Positions 1 to 8,241 of a DNA stretch of 57,897 nucleotides are shown here, one piece after another (the first letter of the stretch is position 1; each line of letters starts with the position of its first letter). Source of the stretch: JBBPYR01 sp038199755 (GTDB lineage: Bacteria; Chloroflexota; Ktedonobacteria; Ktedonobacterales; Ktedonobacteraceae). The notes beneath the pieces were generated by a model. The model worked only from the letters and a program-made list of their open reading frames with translations. It was not told the DNA's origin and did not search any database. The stretch spans positions 1 to 57,897 of the forward strand of contig JBBPYR010000235.1 of assembly GCA_038199755.1 (NCBI GenBank), written 5' to 3'. A program made the position numbers and the translations under genes.

Positions 1-3
1 GGG

Positions 4-42
4 GGCTACAAACGTAGCCGCTCCCACACACCCCCCGTGTGG
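4..42. terminator. Two small adjacent hairpins downstream of the first gene
   Basis: Positions 4-9 pair with 14-19 (GGCTAC/GTAGCC) and 24-29 pair with 37-42 (CCACAC/GTGTGG, C-rich loop). They lie about 100 bases beyond the stop of the minus-strand propeller gene. There is no T-run, so a terminator role is only a possibility. Confidence 0.25.
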
Positions 43-143
43 CCCGCTGACCCCCACCCGCAAACATCAAAACGATACTCGGGGCGGGTTACTCCTAAGG
101 CAACCCCACATCACAAACCCCCCCACCCCTCCCTTTTTCTCGT

Positions 144-1268
144 TTAGTCCTTGTTGTCTTCGTGTTGAATTTTGCCAAAGAGACCGTTATTTTCGCCGTT
201 GGGACCGGCGGTGAAGAAGAGTTCGTTGCGTTCACCAGCCACATTGCCGTTGCCGAAACTCAAGCCCCACAGACCGTCAATGCTAATAGCATGACCCCAT
301 TTGTCGCGTACGGTGCCCAGGAAGGAACCGCTGTGAGGGTCAAAGGCGTTGATGCTCCCATCACCGAAGTTCCCAACGAGGAGAGCATCGCTGAAACGCC
401 CGAAGTTGTCGGGTGCCTGTGCCAACCCCCAAGGCGAGTTGAGGGTACCACGGGAGATGAGACGCTTCACCAGTGAGCCAGCGGTGCTAAAGACATCGAC
501 AAAGCCGCGATGTGCGCCGTGGGCGTCGTCATGCTTCACCGCATCCTGCTTGGCGAAGGTGACATAGAGCCAGCCGCCAATGTTTTGGATGCCGAAGGGA
601 GCATAACCCGCTGGCACGTCGTCATCGGTGAAGGATTGCACCCACTTGAAATTCGTATCGTAGACCTCCACTATCCCGGCATTAAAGTTCGTGGCGAAGA
701 TCAGGTCGCGTCCATTGTCTTGCCCAATTGCCAAACCCTTGTAGACCGCACCAGACGCGGAGTGATCTACCGTGAGAACGGCCTGTTTCAGGTCAACCGT
801 GGGGTTCCAGCCGGAAATGGTGCCATCTTCAGAGTCGAAGATAAAGCGGCTCGGTCCTGATTTACCATTCGCGCTTACCACGAAATCATTCGTGCCATTA
901 AAGACAACCCCTGTTGGGGATGATGCGCCCCCACCGGGCAAGGGAACCGTCACCACCAAGGGTGAGGCGAGTGGAAATGCCTGGCCTTTGCCGTTAAAAA
1001 GCTCGGAGACGCCTGAATGGTTGTCGGCGATCCAGAAGGGTCCTGTAGGGTTATAGGCAATACCCCAGGCATTGGCCAGAAGCGGGTCGGTAAATTTGGC
1101 CACTCCTGGCTGATCTGAAACCAGATTCGTCTGTTTGTAGAAGCCGTGTTCTGAGGCATAAGCAGTGTTGGGAAGAACCATCAGTACTGTCAACATAAAC
1201 AAGGTGAGGGCAACACTCAACGTTCTCACCGTTGCCATGGGGCTACGATGCCCCCTTGTGAAATACAT
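144..1268 (-). CDS. Secreted TIGR03118-family beta-propeller protein
   Basis: The product is about 374 aa. It has a signal peptide (hydrophobic run near residues 16-37, cleavage plausible after the AYA-S stretch) followed by NHL-like propeller blades with repeating motifs such as GLAIG, IWIADN-type and GLWGLSFGNG segments. The sequence matches the TIGR03118 family, whose function is unknown; an extracytoplasmic location follows from the signal peptide. The ATG at 1268 was chosen because AAAGGGA lies about 8 bases upstream. An in-frame start at 1316 would add 16 residues before the signal peptide. It is divergent from the MacB-like permease, with a 240-base shared upstream region. Confidence 0.82.
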   Translation of the reverse strand: MYFTRGHRSPMATVRTLSVALTLFMLTVLMVLPNTAYASEHGFYKQTNLVSDQPGVAKFTDPLLANAWGIAYNPTGPFWIADNHSGVSELFNGKGQAFPLASPLVVTVPLPGGGASSPTGVVFNGTNDFVVSANGKSGPSRFIFDSEDGTISGWNPTVDLKQAVLTVDHSASGAVYKGLAIGQDNGRDLIFATNFNAGIVEVYDTNFKWVQSFTDDDVPAGYAPFGIQNIGGWLYVTFAKQDAVKHDDAHGAHRGFVDVFSTAGSLVKRLISRGTLNSPWGLAQAPDNFGRFSDALLVGNFGDGSINAFDPHSGSFLGTVRDKWGHAISIDGLWGLSFGNGNVAGERNELFFTAGPNGENNGLFGKIQHEDNKD

Positions 1269-1508
1269 CGCGATATCCCTTTCTGAAATGAAAGAACATC
1301 TGAACTGAGAGAACAATAGAGGTATAGATTGGGGCGTCCCTGCCCTTGAAGGTGTGTTTTCCCGCCATAGATGGATACGCGAGTGGGTTACAAGGGTGCA
1401 TCACAAAGATTTTACAGTATCTTGAGGTATTTTTTACACCTTTTCGCGTAACCTTACCTACAATAGACAGAAGACAGAGAACAATGCCATTAAGGGGGAG
1501 GTTTAGGT

Positions 1509-3029
1509 ATGAAGGCCTTAAATAAATCTGTCAAAGGGGTAACACCGCCATTGCGAACGGGACGAAGCAGTATGGGGCAGGCGATATTCGGCAGTGCATT
1601 AGAGGCACTTCAGGCGAATCGGCTCCGCTCATTCCTCACGATGCTGGGGGTAATCATCGGTGTTTCCGCGGTTATTTCTGTTGTCACGCTCACACAGGGT
1701 GTCAATCAAAGCGTGACGAATCGTTTGTCGAGCCTGGGAACCAATGTGCTCACTATTTCTCCCGGCGCGACCACCACAACGGGCGCACGTAATGCTGCTG
1801 GTACGAGCCAGACCCTCACGTTAGAAGATGCACAAGCACTTATGCAGGTCAATCATGTGCTGAATATCAGCCCTATTTTGAACACGTCGGGCCAGGTGAT
1901 CTTTGAAGGGCAAAACTGGAATACGCGTGTGCAGGGTGTGTTTCCTGATTATCAGACTATTCAAAACTGGCAGCTTGCTAATGGTGTCTGGTTTAGCGAT
2001 GAAGCTGAGCAGATGGGCAATCCAGTCGCGGTACTCGGTCAGACGGTAGTACAGAATCTTTTCCAAGCTACAGGAACTTCACCTATTGGACAAACCATCC
2101 GTATTAATGACCAACTATTTCGGGTCGTTGGTGTTTTGCAAGCAAAAGGAACACAGGGAGCTTCAAACGCTGATGATGTTATTTTTGTGCCCTTTAACAC
2201 GGCTCGTGAGCGTTTGAAGCCTTCGCTGTACGTCGATCAAATTCAGGTACAAATTGATACGGTGAATGATATCGCGCAGGCGCAACTAGACATTACGTCA
2301 CTACTACGGACACGCCATCATCTGTTGGGGTCGGACCCCTCGCTTGCGTCAACCGCTAACCGAAGTGGTAGCGGGAGCCTTGGCGGTGCCCTTGGTGGCG
2401 ATCCTGGTGCAGGTGGCGGTGGCGCACGTGGAGGAGGTGGAGGTAACTTTGGTGGCGGTGGGGTACCTGGCGGTGGAGGCGGAGCAGGCGGCGGTTTTGG
2501 TGGCGGTGGAACTAGAACTGGGTCAGGTAGTGCGGCGGGCGGTACTGCAACGGGCTTGACGCGAACACGCGCCGCAGCTCCTAACGACTTTCAGGTGTTC
2601 AATGTGAACCAATTGGTGCAAACGGCACAACAAAACTCGTCCGAACTGACTATTCTGCTGGTAGGTATCGCGGCCATTTCTCTGACTATTGGCGGTATTG
2701 GCATCATGAACATCATGTTGGTCTCGGTGACGGAGCGCACGCGTGAGATTGGTATACGCATGGCAATCGGTGCGCGCCGCCGAGATATCCGTAATCAATT
2801 TTTGGTGGAGGCTCTCTTGCTGAGTATTCTAGGCGGTGTCGTTGGTATTTTACTAGGGTTGCTCGGTGGTTTCGGGCTTACAGTGGGCCTGGGCTTTCCC
2901 TTTGCCGTGAGCGTGACGGCAATGTGTCTCGCGTTTGGCGTTTCGGCCACGGTTGGCATCATCTTTGGCCTCTATCCGGCGTTACGTGCTTCTCGGCTCG
3001 ACCCAATCGTCGCGCTACGCAGCGAATAA
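1509..3029 (+). CDS. MacB/FtsX-like ABC transporter permease with a glycine-rich insert
   Basis: The 506-aa protein has the MacB layout. A first membrane helix lies near residues 41-65 (RSFLTMLGVIIGVSAVISVV), then a MacB-type extracytoplasmic domain to about residue 280. Three C-terminal helices form an FtsX domain with the diagnostic segment TERTREIGIRMAIGARRRDI (about 411-430). Residues about 284-350 are an unusual low-complexity Gly/Ser/Ala linker between the periplasmic-type domain and the second helix. The start has a strong GGGGGAGG 7 bases upstream. MacB-type permeases work with a LolD/MacB-type ATPase and often an adaptor; neither is adjacent, so the partner must be elsewhere. Substrate unknown. 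Confidence 0.88.
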   Translation: MKALNKSVKGVTPPLRTGRSSMGQAIFGSALEALQANRLRSFLTMLGVIIGVSAVISVVTLTQGVNQSVTNRLSSLGTNVLTISPGATTTTGARNAAGTSQTLTLEDAQALMQVNHVLNISPILNTSGQVIFEGQNWNTRVQGVFPDYQTIQNWQLANGVWFSDEAEQMGNPVAVLGQTVVQNLFQATGTSPIGQTIRINDQLFRVVGVLQAKGTQGASNADDVIFVPFNTARERLKPSLYVDQIQVQIDTVNDIAQAQLDITSLLRTRHHLLGSDPSLASTANRSGSGSLGGALGGDPGAGGGGARGGGGGNFGGGGVPGGGGGAGGGFGGGGTRTGSGSAAGGTATGLTRTRAAAPNDFQVFNVNQLVQTAQQNSSELTILLVGIAAISLTIGGIGIMNIMLVSVTERTREIGIRMAIGARRRDIRNQFLVEALLLSILGGVVGILLGLLGGFGLTVGLGFPFAVSVTAMCLAFGVSATVGIIFGLYPALRASRLDPIVALRSE

Positions 3030-3086
3030 ATGGCTCACATCACTTACGGACATCAATGAAATAAGCAGGTAATGATGCAAACCGCT

Positions 3087-3190
3087 GTAGGGACCAGCTT
3101 GAGCGCGTCCGCAGCTCAATTCATTGAGCGAAATCGGGCCGAATCTCGCCTGATAAATCAGGCTGAGGACGCGCTCAAGCTGGTCCCTAC
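3087..3190. repeat. Full-length GTAGGG-head palindromic repeat (104 bp)
   Basis: The arms 3087-3110 and 3167-3190 are perfectly complementary over 24 bases (GTAGGGACCAGC...GCGTCC). The interior holds two smaller hairpins (CTCAAT/ATTGAG and CCTGAT/ATCAGG). It lies between two convergent genes (the permease and a glycosyltransferase). The outer stem differs in sequence from the copies at 19972, 23985, 40423 and 57764 but keeps its pairing. It may also act as a bidirectional terminator. Confidence 0.8.
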
Positions 3191-3220
3191 CGCATTCTGT
3201 TTTATTACTAGTTTATTTGG

Positions 3221-4462
3221 TTAACCTCCATTGATACGTCTATGTACAATCTGGAAGGTGCCGCCCTTTTCGACGCGCATACTATGGCCGCGCCATATGA
3301 TTCTTTGCGGTGAGAAGAGGGCGGCGAGCAATTGCAAGGGGAAAACGATTTGCAGCAACGGTATCAGCCAGGCGAAACGCAGTGGTGAGGTACGATAGAG
3401 ATAGCGGTTGTTCAGGTGGACAAAGATGGCGAAATTGTAGCCAAAGTAGAGTAGGGTATAGACGAACTTGCTGCGCGAGGGACGTATGAGCAGGGATAGC
3501 AGTATGAGTAGTGGGAAGAGCGTGGGTGCCATTGCCAATCCATACAGCACGAGTTTGTCGCGCATGTGTAGGTGGCGCATGAGTGACTCGCGGGGAAAGA
3601 TAAACCAGCGTTGGATGAGATTGAGATAGGGATGCGGCCCCGATACCTGTGTGCTGATGCCATGACGTAGCGGCGTTTGGGCAAGCGTGTAGCCATGTGT
3701 ACGTACACGCTGGGCCACAGCGAAATCATCGGCAAGCACTTGCTCAATATCGGTAAAGCCGCCGATAGCGTCATAGACCTCACGCTTGAGGGCATAGAAC
3801 ATGCCATTGATGGTAAAGGGCTGGGTGAGCATGGTGTAGGGAATGTAGGTGAGTAAGCTGTTGCTATTCACAAAATAGGCTACTAAGCATGACCACAATG
3901 TCGAGAAATTGCTGTAGTAAGGCAAACCGAAGGCCAGACCAACACTCGCTCCCTCAAGAAATGGCAGGCATTGTTCAAGTCCGTCGTCGGGGAGCACCGT
4001 GTCATCATCAAGCACACACAGCACCTGCCCATGAGCCACGTGTGCGCCTGCGATCAACTTGACCATCTTAGGGTTCACGCGCTCTCCTGGCGGTGGCAGC
4101 ACGACGAGTTGGATGTTTTGTGTGGGATAGCGTGCGATCAAATCGTGGCAAATGCGCTGTCCCTCCATGTCATCAGTATCGACTAACCACACAAACTCCC
4201 GCTCGTAACTACTTCGTGCCTGTATGTTGCGCTCCAAACAAGCTGCCAAGGTTGGGTCGCCACTCAAAATGGGCTGTAATATGCTCACTGTTGGCAATAG
4301 ACTGGTGGCCAGGGATAAGGACGCCACAGGGAGCGGGCGACGAAAAAAGCGTATTACCATCAGATGCTTCCAGATACGTTCAGCTAGCATGATGCAAGCG
4401 ATGAGGATAGTGAGCGTATGAAAGATATTTCTCATGCCACTCTTATTATTCGTGTGTATCAT
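3221..4462 (-). CDS. Membrane glycosyltransferase, GT21/HpnI-like (copy 2)
   Basis: The protein is about 413 aa and resembles ceramide-glucosyltransferase-like (GT21) and hopanoid-associated HpnI enzymes, which move sugar from a nucleotide donor to a lipid at the inner membrane. An N-terminal membrane helix is followed by a GT2-type fold. Visible motifs are the acidic VLDDDT, a second LADDF and the QRWFIFPRE segment equivalent to (Q/R)xxRW. Two or three hydrophobic helices close the C terminus. The start at 4462 was chosen because GGAG lies 7 bases upstream; it overlaps the end of the upstream glycosyltransferase by 17 bases, implying translational coupling. The longer frame to 4642 would overlap that gene heavily. 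The lipid acceptor is unknown. Confidence 0.8.
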   Translation of the reverse strand: MIHTNNKSGMRNIFHTLTILIACIMLAERIWKHLMVIRFFRRPLPVASLSLATSLLPTVSILQPILSGDPTLAACLERNIQARSSYEREFVWLVDTDDMEGQRICHDLIARYPTQNIQLVVLPPPGERVNPKMVKLIAGAHVAHGQVLCVLDDDTVLPDDGLEQCLPFLEGASVGLAFGLPYYSNFSTLWSCLVAYFVNSNSLLTYIPYTMLTQPFTINGMFYALKREVYDAIGGFTDIEQVLADDFAVAQRVRTHGYTLAQTPLRHGISTQVSGPHPYLNLIQRWFIFPRESLMRHLHMRDKLVLYGLAMAPTLFPLLILLSLLIRPSRSKFVYTLLYFGYNFAIFVHLNNRYLYRTSPLRFAWLIPLLQIVFPLQLLAALFSPQRIIWRGHSMRVEKGGTFQIVHRRINGG

Positions 4463-5657
4463 GCACGATCTCCATCTTGCCTCCGCGTGCGATACGCAGA
4501 CGTTGGCCGCGCCATTCAATTTCGTTGTTGGAAAAGAGCACGGCAAGGATGTGGAGAGGAGTGAGCAATACCACGATGGGCAGCAGAAGCCAGCCGATAG
4601 GTGGAGTCTCTCGCTTGAGATAGCGGCGTTCACACAGGGCATAGATGGTTGCCGAGAGGCTCAGGCTGGTGCGTACACCCGCAATGGCCGAACGCCTACC
4701 TGTGAGCAGTGCTAGCACGAGCAGCAATGCTGGAAAGAGGTTGCCGACGCTGCCGAGGAGAGACAGCCACTGTTCGCGCACATTCAAGAAAGGCAACATG
4801 CTCTGGCGCGGGAAGATAAACCAGCGTTTCATCTGCGTCATGTATGCCTTAAATGACGATAGTTGATTATTGATATCATAAATCAATGGTGTCTGCACAA
4901 CGTGTAGCCCGGCGTGGCGAACGCGCCGTGCTAGCTCGTGATCGTCATCAATGCGCTGTTCCATCTGTGCGAAACCGCCGACGCGCTCAAAAACATCGTG
5001 GCGTAGCGCGAAACAGTGGCCCGTAATCGTAAATGGCTCGGTAAGATAACTTAGGGGAATGTAGCTCAAGAGGGCTTGTGCGTTGACGAATGTGCTCATC
5101 AGGCTTGACCATGGGTTGGACCAGTTGGTATAGCAGGCTAGGCCAAATACCGCTCCCACCTCTGGCTGGAACAGAGCGGGGAGTAAGACGGCAGGTGCGT
5201 CAGGCCGTAGTGCCACATCGTCATCGAGAAACCACACTATTTCACCATCAGCAGCGGCTAGGGCAGCCTCAATCTTCTCAATCTTCGAGGCAGGGTGGGT
5301 AGCATTGCCCGCGACGAGGATAAGGTGGCTATGCAATTCAGGAAACTCATCCAGGTAGGCGCGGCACACCGCCTGCGTGGGTAGGTCGTCCGCATCACAG
5401 ATGAGCAGGTGCTGTATCATGCCAGCATAGCTGAGGTGTGCCCGTGAGCGTAAATTGCGTGTCAAGCCCTCCACTCCATGTGTCACTGGCTGTATCAAGC
5501 TGATACTCGGCCATTCCTGTGACGCTACTTGAGCGAAGACTGGTTTGCGCTGAAAGAAATGGAGTGTGGCCGCTAGTTTTAGCAGGCGGTCAAGCACGAA
5601 TAGGGCAGTAAGGGTATGGGCAAAATAGTCCAGCAAGTCTAGTTTACGTATTTTCAT
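4446..5657 (-). CDS. Membrane glycosyltransferase, GT21/HpnI-like (copy 1)
   Basis: This paralogue of the next gene is about 403 aa with the same layout: an N-terminal hydrophobic helix, the GT2 core with WFLDDDV, RIDDDHELARRV and the KRWFIFPRQS segment, then C-terminal membrane helices. Acidic, GEIVWFLDD-type and (Q/R)xxRW motifs are all present, so both copies look active. The ATG at 5657 is preferred; a TTG two codons upstream (5663) is an alternative, and a GGGG stretch lies about 10 bases upstream. The two genes overlap and are probably co-transcribed and may act in successive steps on one glycolipid or hopanoid-type acceptor (inference). Confidence 0.8.
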   Translation of the reverse strand: MKIRKLDLLDYFAHTLTALFVLDRLLKLAATLHFFQRKPVFAQVASQEWPSISLIQPVTHGVEGLTRNLRSRAHLSYAGMIQHLLICDADDLPTQAVCRAYLDEFPELHSHLILVAGNATHPASKIEKIEAALAAADGEIVWFLDDDVALRPDAPAVLLPALFQPEVGAVFGLACYTNWSNPWSSLMSTFVNAQALLSYIPLSYLTEPFTITGHCFALRHDVFERVGGFAQMEQRIDDDHELARRVRHAGLHVVQTPLIYDINNQLSSFKAYMTQMKRWFIFPRQSMLPFLNVREQWLSLLGSVGNLFPALLLVLALLTGRRSAIAGVRTSLSLSATIYALCERRYLKRETPPIGWLLLPIVVLLTPLHILAVLFSNNEIEWRGQRLRIARGGKMEIVHDTHE

Positions 5658-5700
5658 CGGCAAGAAACCCCATTATGAGTTGCATATAGTGTTCATGTGT

Positions 5701-6654
5701 TCATTTTGGCGAAGGTGTACGTGACGGGCGATTGATGAGTGCGATGCCACTGGCCACGGCCACGAGTCCTAGCGCGTCTCGTAGTCCAAAGGGTTCGTGC
5801 AACAAAAGTGCCGCCAGCGCGATACCCGCGATAGGCGTCAGAAAGTAGTACGAACTGACCACACTGGCCTCGCCACGCTTTAATAGCCAGAACCACAGCA
5901 GCGAGGCTCCTATACTGATTACCAATACCAGATAGAGGAATGACCAGATTAGCGGGGCATCAATCTGTGCCTGCTGTGGCTGCTCGAAGAGGAGGGCGGG
6001 CACTACCAACGCCAGACCAGCCGCTCCCAATTGTACGGCATTGACCACAAATGCGTGTTCATGTGGTGGGTAGCGTTTGTATAAAATGGTGGCGGCAACG
6101 AGACTGATAATGGCGAGGGAGGCTAAAAACATGCCTAGCGGCGTATCGAGTTGGCCCGCATCATTGAGGCGCGCCCCCATCACAAAGACAACACCGCCGA
6201 AGCCTAATAGCAGCCCAAACACACGCAACCATGTCAGGCGTTCGCGCAAAAAGAAGGGAGCCACCAGCGTCAGGAGTAGCGGATTGGTGGCCGCGATGAT
6301 TGAGCCCATGCCAGCAGAGAGATGGCGCAATGCTTCGTAGTTGAAGCCCAGATAGAGGCCAGAATTGAGCAGTCCAAATAGTGCAATGCGACCCCAGGCG
6401 CGCCAGCCCTGCGGCAATGGCAAGCGCAACACCCAGACCAGCCCGGCCATTAAGAGCGCGGCAACCAGAAAACGCGTGGCTAACAGGGTAAGCGGTGGAC
6501 TATGCGTGACGCCAACTTTCGTGGCGATAAACGCTGACCCCCACAACACAATATAGAATAAGGCAGCCGCTACAATCAGCGGCGAAGGTTTTATGGCTGT
6601 CGTTGTTGCTGTGCTTTCCTGCGGTTGGATGGGTGCCTCGTCAGTCATGTCCAT
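5701..6654 (-). CDS. EamA/DMT-superfamily transporter
   Basis: About 317 aa with ten predicted membrane helices in two EamA repeats. The first repeat begins near LFYIVLWGSAFIATKVG and the second near GMFLASLAIISLVAATILY. The family (RhaT/YdcZ/EamA type) exports or exchanges small metabolites; the substrate cannot be read from sequence. The frame is open to 6795, but the ATG at 6654 has GGAG 9 bases upstream. The preceding 47 codons are cysteine-rich and unlike a transporter N terminus. It lies 43 bases upstream of the glycosyltransferase pair on the same strand. Confidence 0.85.
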   Translation of the reverse strand: MDMTDEAPIQPQESTATTTAIKPSPLIVAAALFYIVLWGSAFIATKVGVTHSPPLTLLATRFLVAALLMAGLVWVLRLPLPQGWRAWGRIALFGLLNSGLYLGFNYEALRHLSAGMGSIIAATNPLLLTLVAPFFLRERLTWLRVFGLLLGFGGVVFVMGARLNDAGQLDTPLGMFLASLAIISLVAATILYKRYPPHEHAFVVNAVQLGAAGLALVVPALLFEQPQQAQIDAPLIWSFLYLVLVISIGASLLWFWLLKRGEASVVSSYYFLTPIAGIALAALLLHEPFGLRDALGLVAVASGIALINRPSRTPSPK

Positions 6655-6799
6655 GCATTGGGTCTCCATGAGAACTAGTGTATCGTTCCTTTCACAATAG
6701 CATAACTGAGGAAGGCACCTTCCACAAGAGCCAATAGTGTTTTCCAGGATGTCCAAAGTAAAGACAATGCATTGCCACTGTTTGCTCTGCTGCATGTCT

Positions 6800-7633
6800 T
6801 TACCTTTGTTTTCCTCGCTCGATCTGTATCCTAAACCACTGTTCTATTTGTGCCCAATCGTCTTCGAGTAAATCCTCGATGCGTGGTTTTTCAAAAGCCG
6901 TTTTGAGGTCGTCATAAATACGAGGATAGGGTTTGTTCGTTGCCTGATGAAGCTGCTTCGCAAGGGTCTGTACTTGACGATGATGCTGGGGCGTCAGCGT
7001 CTGTGGTCCCAGCCGCTCCAAGATTTCAGGGATAAAGGCAAGGACGCGCCTCTGTTCATCGAGTCGGCTTTCCATTTCACCTTGTCTCTCTTCGAGTGTA
7101 TCAATCCGCGTGTCTGTGGCGGCTTTCCACTGATAGAATGCAGCCATCTGCTGATGATACTCTGCCCAGGCGAGCGCGCTGGCATCTTGTGCAGGCGCGA
7201 GAGGTTGCGTAATCTGCTCTGCAAGCACCACTGCACGAGATGTTTCAGAAAGTGCCTTACGCTGGGAGAAATGTTGATACAAAACATCAGCGGCTCTTCG
7301 CTTGAACAGCAAAATGGACTGGCGTTTCTGATTGTTTTTAATACGGGAAAGTTCGATGCCGGTGAGCCAGTATGGGATTGCCCAGGCAATCAAAAAATCA
7401 GCATTTTGAGATCCACCTCGTGTCTGAATCTGTACCGAAATAAGGCTGTGGGCTATTGTCTCATCGCCACGAATACGCTGCATTTGGCTGTATCGGTCAA
7501 TCTTCATGGCATCGCATAGATCACGTAGTGATGCACCGATGCGTCCATCTAATAATCGTATGCCAATGACCGGATAACCATCAAAGTCAATAGTGTCTTG
7601 TTCTATTGGAATAAGTTCTTGAGCATCTGGCAT
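6800..7633 (-). CDS. Phage antirepressor N-terminal domain protein (P22_AR_N type)
   Basis: The protein is about 277 aa. Its first ~115 residues resemble the P22 antirepressor N-terminal domain: DGRIGASLRDLCDAM, the QMQRIRGDE segment and the WAIPYWLTGIE segment, followed by ISR-like basic residues. Residues about 150-190 (TDTRIDTLEERQGEMESRLD) look like a coiled coil. The C terminus ends in a charged helical region with a domain (EDLLEDDWAQIEQWF) that I do not recognise. The start at 7633 is favoured by AAGGAG 6 bases upstream; the ATG at 7648 overlaps that ribosome-binding site. No other phage genes are nearby except the HTH protein at 7829, so it may be a domesticated regulator or a relic. 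Confidence 0.78.
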   Translation of the reverse strand: MPDAQELIPIEQDTIDFDGYPVIGIRLLDGRIGASLRDLCDAMKIDRYSQMQRIRGDETIAHSLISVQIQTRGGSQNADFLIAWAIPYWLTGIELSRIKNNQKRQSILLFKRRAADVLYQHFSQRKALSETSRAVVLAEQITQPLAPAQDASALAWAEYHQQMAAFYQWKAATDTRIDTLEERQGEMESRLDEQRRVLAFIPEILERLGPQTLTPQHHRQVQTLAKQLHQATNKPYPRIYDDLKTAFEKPRIEDLLEDDWAQIEQWFRIQIERGKQR

Positions 7634-7652
7634 GCCTTTCTCCTTCATTCGT

Positions 7653-7678
7653 AAGGGGGCGGCATATGCCGCCCCCTT
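7653..7678. promoter_or_regulatory. Perfect 26-bp palindrome upstream of the antirepressor-like gene
   Basis: The 26 bases are exactly self-complementary around the centre CATATG, with G5C/GC5 arms. It lies 20 bases upstream of the start at 7633, downstream of the HTH gene at 7829. It could be an operator for a dimeric regulator or a terminator without a clear T-run for the HTH gene. Confidence 0.5.
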
Positions 7679-7828
7679 TGCGTATAGTCATATCAAAGGG
7701 GCACTATTTGTCCATCTTCTCTATGATGCTCACTGCAAGACAATCTGCATGAAACTCACAATTGTAAAGATACCCGTTACACCAACGGAATCGGACTTCA
7801 ACCACTTGTGTACATTTTTTTGCCGCTC

Positions 7829-8017
7829 TTATTTTGCCGCTGCTCGGCTCTTCTGCTTCTCAATGTAGGCATCCAGATCGGCCTGGTCGATACGCCAGGT
7901 TCGCTGCCCCACGCGAAACGCCGTGATCTGCTTGTTCGCGATCATTCTGCGGATAGTTCTATCGCTGACGCCGAGTTGTTGCGCGACCTGCTCTACTGTC
8001 AGTGCTGTGCCTGCCAT
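7829..8017 (-). CDS. Excisionase-family / MerR-like helix-turn-helix protein
   Basis: This 62-aa protein is essentially one winged HTH_17 domain. LTVEQVAQQLGVSDRTIRRM is the helix-turn-helix and the FRVGQRTWRIDQADLDAYI segment is the wing and closing helix. The C-terminal tail is basic. The family includes Xis/AlpA-type architectural DNA binders of mobile elements and small regulators. The start has a strong AAGGAGGAGG about 6 bases upstream. It precedes the antirepressor-like gene by about 195 bases on the same strand. No integrase is present in the window. Confidence 0.85.
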   Translation of the reverse strand: MAGTALTVEQVAQQLGVSDRTIRRMIANKQITAFRVGQRTWRIDQADLDAYIEKQKSRAAAK

Positions 8018-8241
8018 ATGTACCTCCTCCTTATGTATAGAGTATATATTGTCCGCTCTGTCTTTTCAAGTACATATTTGGTGTAAAGAGACAAGCATTA
8101 CTCTTGACGGAAGTGCTGCATTGAGCTATTCTTCCATCAGTAGGAAGGTCAGCTTTATTCTTGATAGCATCGGTGCTATTATGCTTGCAATTGTTTTTAA
8201 ACGGCATAAGAGCGTTTTGTCTAGCTGAAAAGAGTTCTGTG

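Noticed and set aside
2344..2559. Open frame within the glycine-rich part of the permease
   Set aside because: It is the repeat-rich shadow of the permease linker in another frame.
3221..4642. Full-length start of the second glycosyltransferase at 4642
   Set aside because: It would overlap the other glycosyltransferase by nearly 200 bases; the start at 4462 has a GGAG site.
7679..7828. Attachment site next to the excisionase-like gene
   Set aside because: No direct repeat, tRNA end or integrase accompanies it.
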